Shown one piece after another: positions 33,859 to 37,752 of a DNA stretch of 37,752 bases; position 1 is the stretch's first letter; each line of letters starts with the position of its first letter. The DNA lies in contig CAMUZG010000024.1 in assembly GCA_947165145.1 (NCBI GenBank), positions 1-37,752 on the forward strand, given 5' to 3'. The notes beneath the pieces are model-generated. The model saw nothing but the letters and a program-made list of their open reading frames with translations. It did no database searches and was not told the origin of the DNA. Both the position numbers and the translations under genes were made by a program. Source of the DNA: an uncultured Selenomonadales bacterium. GTDB taxonomy: Bacteria; Bacillota; Negativicutes; Selenomonadales; Selenomonadaceae.

Positions 33859-35796
33859 TTAGAAATTGACAATCGCGCTGAAGTCTTGAGCTTTGAGGCT
33901 CGCGCCGCCGACGAGTGCGCCGTCAACGTTCGGTTGTTGCATGAGGTCTTTAATCGTCGCGGGTTTGACGGATCCGCCGTATTGAATGCGGATAGCGTCA
34001 GCAGCCTCTTGACCGAATTTCGCGGCAACAGCTTCACGGATAGCTTTGCAGACTTCTTCAGCCTGATCGAAAGTCGCGGTCTTGCCGGTGCCGATAGCCC
34101 AAATCGGTTCGTAAGCGATGACGAGTTTCTTGACTTCTGCAGGTGCAAAGCCTTCGAGAGCGGCGTTGATTTGGTTGACGACGTGCTCAATGTATTTGCC
34201 GGATTCACGAATCTCAAGGGACTCGCCACAGCAGATAATCGGGGTGATGCCCGCATTGAACGCAGCCTTTGCGCGTTTGTTGACGCCTTCGTCAGTCTCG
34301 CCGAAATAGTCGCGGCGTTCGCTGTGACCGAGGATGACATAATCAACGTTAATTTCGTTCAACATGCCCGTGGAAATTTCGCCAGTGTACGCGCCTTTAG
34401 CTTCCCAGTGAACGTTCTGCGCGGCAACGTGAATGTTGGTGGATTTGACAGCCTTAGCAACAGCGGCAAGAGCAGTTGCGGTCGGAGCAACGACAACACG
34501 GCATTGAGCGTCTTTGACAAGCGGAATCAGTTCTTCGACGAGAGCGACGCCCTGTTTGATGGTGTTGTTCATCTTCCAGTTGCCCGCGATAATCGGAGTG
34601 CGTCCGACGCCGTCAATAGCATCGATACCAGGCAGAACTTTGCCTTCGAGATATTCGAGGGTTGCGCCGCCGCCAGTGCTGATGTGGGAAATTTTGTCCG
34701 CCAAGCCGGTTTTCTTCAAAGCCGCAATGGAGTCGCCGCCGCCGACGATAGAGATTGCGCCTTTCTCGGTAGCTTCGGCAACCGCACGAGCAACGGCAAG
34801 CGTGCCTTTTGCGAAGTTGTCGAATTCAAAGACGCCCATAGGTCCGTTCCAAATGATTGTCTTCGCGCCTTCGAGAGCCTTGACGTATTCTTCGGAAGTC
34901 TTTTCGCCGCTGTCGAGACCCATCCAATCTGCAGGGCATTGGTCGACGGGAACAGTCTTGAATTCAGCATCAGCCGCGAATTTGTTGGCAACGACGAGGT
35001 CAACAGGCAGAACGACTTTGACGCCTTTGGCAGCCGCTTTTTCAAGCAGACCTTTAGCGAGTTCGACTTTATCAGCTTCGAGGAGGGAAGTACCGACTTC
35101 GTAGCCTTTAGCCTTGTCGAAGGTGTGAGCCATGCCGCCGCCGATGATAATCGTGTCGACTTTGTCAATCATGTTGCTGATAACGCCGATTTTGTCGGAG
35201 ACTTTTGCGCCGCCGATGATAGCGACGAACGGACGCGCAGGAGCCTCAAGCGTTTTGCCGATGTAGTTGATTTCCTTTTCCATGAGGAAGCCGGACGCAG
35301 TTTCAAGGAAATGAGTGATACCGACGTTGGACGCGTGAGCACGGTGCGAAACGCCGAATGCGTCGTCAACGGCAATGTCAGCGAGAGCCGCGAGTTGTTT
35401 CGCGAACTTGGGATTATTTTTCTTTTCTTCCTTGTGATAGCGAAGGTTTTCGAGCAGGAGGACTTCGCCAGGTTGAAGAGCGGCAGCGGCAGTTTCAGCG
35501 GGTTCGCCAATGCAATCTTCCGCCCATTTGACTTCTTTGCCGAGAAGTTCAGCGAGTTTCTTTGCGATAGGTTTGGTGGAGAATTTCGGTTCGCGAGCTT
35601 CAGTCGGGCGTCCGACGTGGCAAGCGAGAATGACCGCTGCGCCCTGTTCGAGCAGGTAGTTAATCGTCGGCAAAGTTTTTTCGATACGCGTTGCGTTGGT
35701 GATGTTCTGATTTTCGTCCATCGGAACGTTGAAGTCGACGCGCACGAAGACTTTTTTGCCGTTCAGGTTGATGTCGCGAATGTTTTTCTTGTTCAT
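33859..35796 (-). CDS. pgk-tpiA: phosphoglycerate kinase-triosephosphate isomerase fusion
   Basis: One 645-residue frame encodes both enzymes. Residues 1 to about 397 are complete [45 protein letters not shown] and GGGDSIAAL. Residues about 399-645 are complete TIM: GNWKMN with K408, LGHSERR with H491, [10 protein letters not shown] with E563, and IQYGGSV. The join ([15 protein letters not shown]) has no linker and no stop or frameshift. Such fusions are known in Thermotoga maritima. PGK makes ATP from 1,3-bisphosphoglycerate; TIM interconverts the triose phosphates. ATG follows GGGAGG. All catalytic residues I can check are present. Confidence 0.96.
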   Translation of the reverse strand: MNKKNIRDINLNGKKVFVRVDFNVPMDENQNITNATRIEKTLPTINYLLEQGAAVILACHVGRPTEAREPKFSTKPIAKKLAELLGKEVKWAEDCIGEPAETAAAALQPGEVLLLENLRYHKEEKKNNPKFAKQLAALADIAVDDAFGVSHRAHASNVGITHFLETASGFLMEKEINYIGKTLEAPARPFVAIIGGAKVSDKIGVISNMIDKVDTIIIGGGMAHTFDKAKGYEVGTSLLEADKVELAKGLLEKAAAKGVKVVLPVDLVVANKFAADAEFKTVPVDQCPADWMGLDSGEKTSEEYVKALEGAKTIIWNGPMGVFEFDNFAKGTLAVARAVAEATEKGAISIVGGGDSIAALKKTGLADKISHISTGGGATLEYLEGKVLPGIDAIDGVGRTPIIAGNWKMNNTIKQGVALVEELIPLVKDAQCRVVVAPTATALAAVAKAVKSTNIHVAAQNVHWEAKGAYTGEISTGMLNEINVDYVILGHSERRDYFGETDEGVNKRAKAAFNAGITPIICCGESLEIRESGKYIEHVVNQINAALEGFAPAEVKKLVIAYEPIWAIGTGKTATFDQAEEVCKAIREAVAAKFGQEAADAIRIQYGGSVKPATIKDLMQQPNVDGALVGGASLKAQDFSAIVNF

Positions 35797-35839
35797 TAAA
35801 AAACCTCCCCAAAAAATCAATGTGGAACGAAAAATAATT

Positions 35840-35867
35840 TCAAATTCCTAATTCCACATTACTAATT
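35840..35867. repeat. heptameric tandem repeat (AATTAGG family)
   Basis: CAAATTCCTAATTCCACATT and then ACTAATTG, between gap and pgk-tpiA. On the minus strand the units read AATTAGT, AATGTGG, AATTAGG, AATTTGA. Confidence 0.65.
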
Positions 35868-35868
35868 G

Positions 35869-35905
35869 AAAACGACCCAGCTCAACAATGACGAAGAGCC
35901 GAGCC
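35869..35905 (-). terminator. terminator after gap
   Basis: On the minus strand GGCTCGGCTC (35905-35896) pairs with GAGCTGGGTC (35883-35874), with four G-U/U-G pairs, then GTTTTC. The wobble pairs make it directional for the gap transcript. Confidence 0.6.
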
Positions 35906-35942
35906 GTCAAATTTTTAACCGTGTTCAGTTGCTAAAAATTTC

Positions 35943-36971
35943 TTACTTAAGTTCCGCGAAGTATTTGATCGTGCGAACCATTTGGCTGGTGTAGGAGTTT
36001 TCGTTGTCATACCAAGAAACAACTTGAACGAGCGTGTTGCCGTCGCCGATGGGGCTGACCATGGTCTGGGTTGCGTCGAAGAGGGAGCCGAATTTCATGC
36101 CGATGATGTCGCTGGAAACGATTTCTTCGTCGCAATAGCCGAAGGATTCGTTAGCCGCCGCTTTCATGGCGTCGTTGATTTGCTCTTTGCTGACTTCGCC
36201 TTTAACAACCGCGAAAAGCAACGTGGTCGAGCCGGTCGGGGTGGGAACGCGCTGAGCTGCGCCGATGAGTTTGCCCTTCAATTCGGGGATAACGAGACCG
36301 ATAGCTTTTGCTGCGCCAGTGCTGTTCGGAACGATGTTGCATGCACCTGCACGGCTACGGCGGAGATCGCCTTTACGCTGCGGACCGTCGAGAATCATTT
36401 GGTCGCCGGTGTAAGCGTGAATGGTTGCCATAATGCCGCTTTGAATCGGAGCGAGTTTGTGAAGAGCTTGCGTCATGGGAGCCAAGCAGTTGGTGGTACA
36501 AGATGCTGCGGAAAGAACTTTCACGTCGGGGGTAAGCGTCTGATGGTTGACGTTGTAAACGATTGTCGGGAGGTCATTGCCGGCAGGAGCCGAAATAACG
36601 ACTTTCTTTGCGCCTGCTTCCAAGTGTGCGGAGGCTTTTTCTTTGCTGGTGTAGAAGCCAGTGCACTCAAGGACGACGTCAACTTCGTGTTTGCCCCAGG
36701 GGATTTCTTTCGCGTCTTTGATGGCGTAGATGATGATCTCTTTGCCGTCGACAACGATGGAGTTTTCTTTTGCTTCAACCGTGTGTTTGCCTTCGCCGAT
36801 TTTGCCGCAGAAACCGCCTTGCGCGGTGTCGTACTTGAGAAGGTGAGCGAGCATTTTCGGGCTGGTGAGGTCGTTGATAGCGACAACTTCGTAGCCCTCT
36901 GCGTCAAACATTTGACGGAAAGCAAGACGACCGATACGTCCGAAACCATTGATAGCAACTTTAACAGCCAT
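35943..36971 (-). CDS. gap: glyceraldehyde-3-phosphate dehydrogenase, type I
   Basis: A 342-residue glycolytic enzyme using NAD. Seen: INGFGRIGR at the N terminus, D34 in INDLTS (favours NAD over NADP), the catalytic SCTTN with C158, H185 in HAYTGDQ, and [20 protein letters not shown]. The C-terminal [14 protein letters not shown] block is complete. ATG follows GGGAGG. The gene has strong codon bias and none of the AAAATTTTT runs common in other genes here, as expected for high expression. It is first in the cluster with pgk-tpiA and gpmI. Confidence 0.97.
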   Translation of the reverse strand: MAVKVAINGFGRIGRLAFRQMFDAEGYEVVAINDLTSPKMLAHLLKYDTAQGGFCGKIGEGKHTVEAKENSIVVDGKEIIIYAIKDAKEIPWGKHEVDVVLECTGFYTSKEKASAHLEAGAKKVVISAPAGNDLPTIVYNVNHQTLTPDVKVLSAASCTTNCLAPMTQALHKLAPIQSGIMATIHAYTGDQMILDGPQRKGDLRRSRAGACNIVPNSTGAAKAIGLVIPELKGKLIGAAQRVPTPTGSTTLLFAVVKGEVSKEQINDAMKAAANESFGYCDEEIVSSDIIGMKFGSLFDATQTMVSPIGDGNTLVQVVSWYDNENSYTSQMVRTIKYFAELK

Positions 36972-36994
36972 TAATAATACCTCCCTATACTCTG

Positions 36995-37285
36995 TAGAAA
37001 CTGTTGAAAATTGACAAACTCCCCACGGTGGCGGGGGATTGTGCTATCATCAATACCTGCCCGAAAACTCAGGTCTTACGGTATCTCCTGCAAGGGTCGT
37101 TGCCCCAACCCTGTTTTGTACTTAAAATTTTTTTGGAAGACGCCGGCTCTTACCCCTGCTCAACTTCCAAATTGGATCTTACAAGAATGCTTTACGGCTT
37201 ACAAGATAATTTTTTGCGTCTTATACCCCTACAACTAAAGCAAGGGGTCTTACGGCGCAACGGATAAGCCTCAACTTGCACGCTA
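36995..37285 (-). mobile_element. second IS605-like right-end relic upstream of gap
   Basis: On the minus strand this 290-base stretch has the hairpin CCCCTTGC..AGGGG near 37243-37225 and a GTAAGA-type motif recurring four times. It ends with an ATCCCCCGCC..GGGGAG hairpin (37038-37019) and GTTTGTCA. The end hairpin resembles the right ends of tnpB elements. No transposase frame is seen; plus-strand frames of 75-87 codons here look spurious. It forms part of the leader region of gap. The rest of the interval to 37456 shows no gene. Confidence 0.35.
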
Positions 37286-37456
37286 TGTTACACCAAAAAT
37301 TTTTGAGTGTCAATAAATTTTCGGAACATTTTTAACTTCATGTTTGTTTCATAAAGTCAGATAACGTCGCTAAACTTTTCGGGCGGTTAGTCTCGACTCA
37401 AAAGCTCTCTTCTGGTGGTTGCCTACATGAAATTAGAGCGTGTTGGTGAATTCGGA

Positions 37457-37596
37457 ATCATCACGTGACGAGGAATTTAAACGTTACGTTTGAGCCAATG
37501 GTCGCGATTCAACGTTATGACTTCTCGAACGTTATCGCCGCGAACTAATTGTTCAAGCGTCGGGGAAAGAGCGGTCACCGCCAAACTTTATCAACA
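37457..37596 (+). repeat. dispersed two-copy element, copy B
   Basis: It begins ATCATCACGTGACGAGGAAT and ends TTTATCAACA, like copy A at 23740. Between are three AACGTTA motifs (37480, 37511, 37528) and a GCGGTCACCGC hairpin. It ends 41 bases before the tRNA-Gly promoter. Confidence 0.55.
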
Positions 37597-37637
37597 ACCT
37601 TGGTTAAAATGAAAAGCATATCACGCGAAAATTTTTC

Positions 37638-37666
37638 TTGACAAAATTTAATCAAGCAACTATAAT
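37638..37666 (+). promoter_or_regulatory. promoter of tRNA-Gly
   Basis: TTGACA (37638-37643), a 17-base spacer and TATAAT (37661-37666); both hexamers are consensus. The tRNA begins 31 bases later. Confidence 0.88.
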
Positions 37667-37697
37667 GCGCCTTGTGTTAGTCAAGTGACTAAGACGA

Positions 37698-37752
37698 GCG
37701 GAAGTAGCTCAGTGGTAGAGCACAACCTTGCCAAGGTTGGGGTCGCGAGTTC
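37698..37752 (+). tRNA. tRNA-Gly (GCC), 3' end cut by the window
   Basis: It begins GCGGAAGTAGCTCAGTGGTA, with D-arm and box A pattern. The anticodon loop TTGCCAA lies between stems CAACC and GGTTG; the anticodon is GCC (37730-37732). The T-arm starts with GCGAGTTC at the window edge; the acceptor 3' half is outside. Confidence 0.95.

Noticed and set aside
34590-34620. Programmed frameshift at the PGK-TIM junction
   Set aside because: The frame runs straight through, and no slippery heptamer with an alternative stop is evident.
33712-35799. Long plus-strand open frame (695 codons) opposite pgk-tpiA
   Set aside because: It mirrors the fusion gene, has no recognisable motifs or start site, and is explained by the strong codon bias of the real gene.
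35982-36974. Plus-strand frame of 330 codons opposite gap
   Set aside because: Antisense shadow of a highly biased gene; no motifs.
37004-37267. Two overlapping plus-strand frames of 75-87 codons upstream of gap
   Set aside because: They span the IS-like relic hairpins and repeated TCTTAC motif, and lack a convincing ribosome binding site and motifs.
37300-37640. 6S RNA, tmRNA or RNase P RNA in the region before tRNA-Gly
   Set aside because: None of the conserved core motifs of these RNAs was found on either strand.

Overview
The window reads as chromosomal DNA of an anaerobic bacterium of the Negativicutes (Selenomonas-like, plausibly from a gut or rumen). The basis is inference from gene content: a protein-tyrosine-phosphatase-like phytase relative of the kind known from Selenomonas ruminantium, a CsaB-type pyruvyl transferase, a NirJ2-type radical SAM protein, a tiny CXXC protein of the CD1871A type, a TRAP fused permease, and frequent TTG/GTG starts behind strong Shine-Dalgarno sites. 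No rRNA or species marker is present, so the genus is not claimed.

Layout. Bases 1-6612 hold the 3' part of a giant RTX-type calcium-binding repeat protein. Bases 6613-7192 hold what looks like an internally deleted IS200/IS605-family relic and a terminator. Bases 7193-11755 (+) encode a GT-C membrane glycosyltransferase, a CAP-domain secreted protein, a small exported protein, RtcB and Maf. Bases 11752-13623 (-) encode a TIGR04076 protein and a compact redox operon: TlpA-like lipoprotein, a 40-residue CXXC protein and a polyferredoxin-like membrane protein. csaB (+) converges on a minus-strand run of prepilin peptidase, zinc-ribbon membrane protein, DUF192 protein and TRAP fused permease. 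Next come holA (+), a polysaccharide deacetylase (-), a short chromate transporter and a YgbA-family protein (+), rsmE and a PTP-like phytase (-), and recX (+). Bases 23819-28338 (-) are a tight operon: a divergent ClpX, an MTAP/PNP-family phosphorylase, a YjiH-type transporter and NirJ2. rpmE, a PmtA-like methyltransferase, hemW and yigZ follow on the plus strand. The last block (-) is a glycolytic cluster: gap, a pgk-tpiA fusion, a coiled-coil membrane protein and gpmI, followed by a SYLF-domain exported protein. The window ends in a 725-base region with a second IS-like relic, a dispersed repeat copy and the start of a tRNA-Gly(GCC) gene.

The most notable structures are: the in-frame PGK-TIM fusion; the unlisted 40-residue CXXC gene coupled to TlpA and the Fe-S membrane protein; a family of degenerate 7- and 8-base tandem repeats in intergenic DNA, one of which supplies the stop codons of two convergent genes; two IS605-like relics with no transposase; and a two-copy conserved element upstream of tRNA-Gly and downstream of recX.
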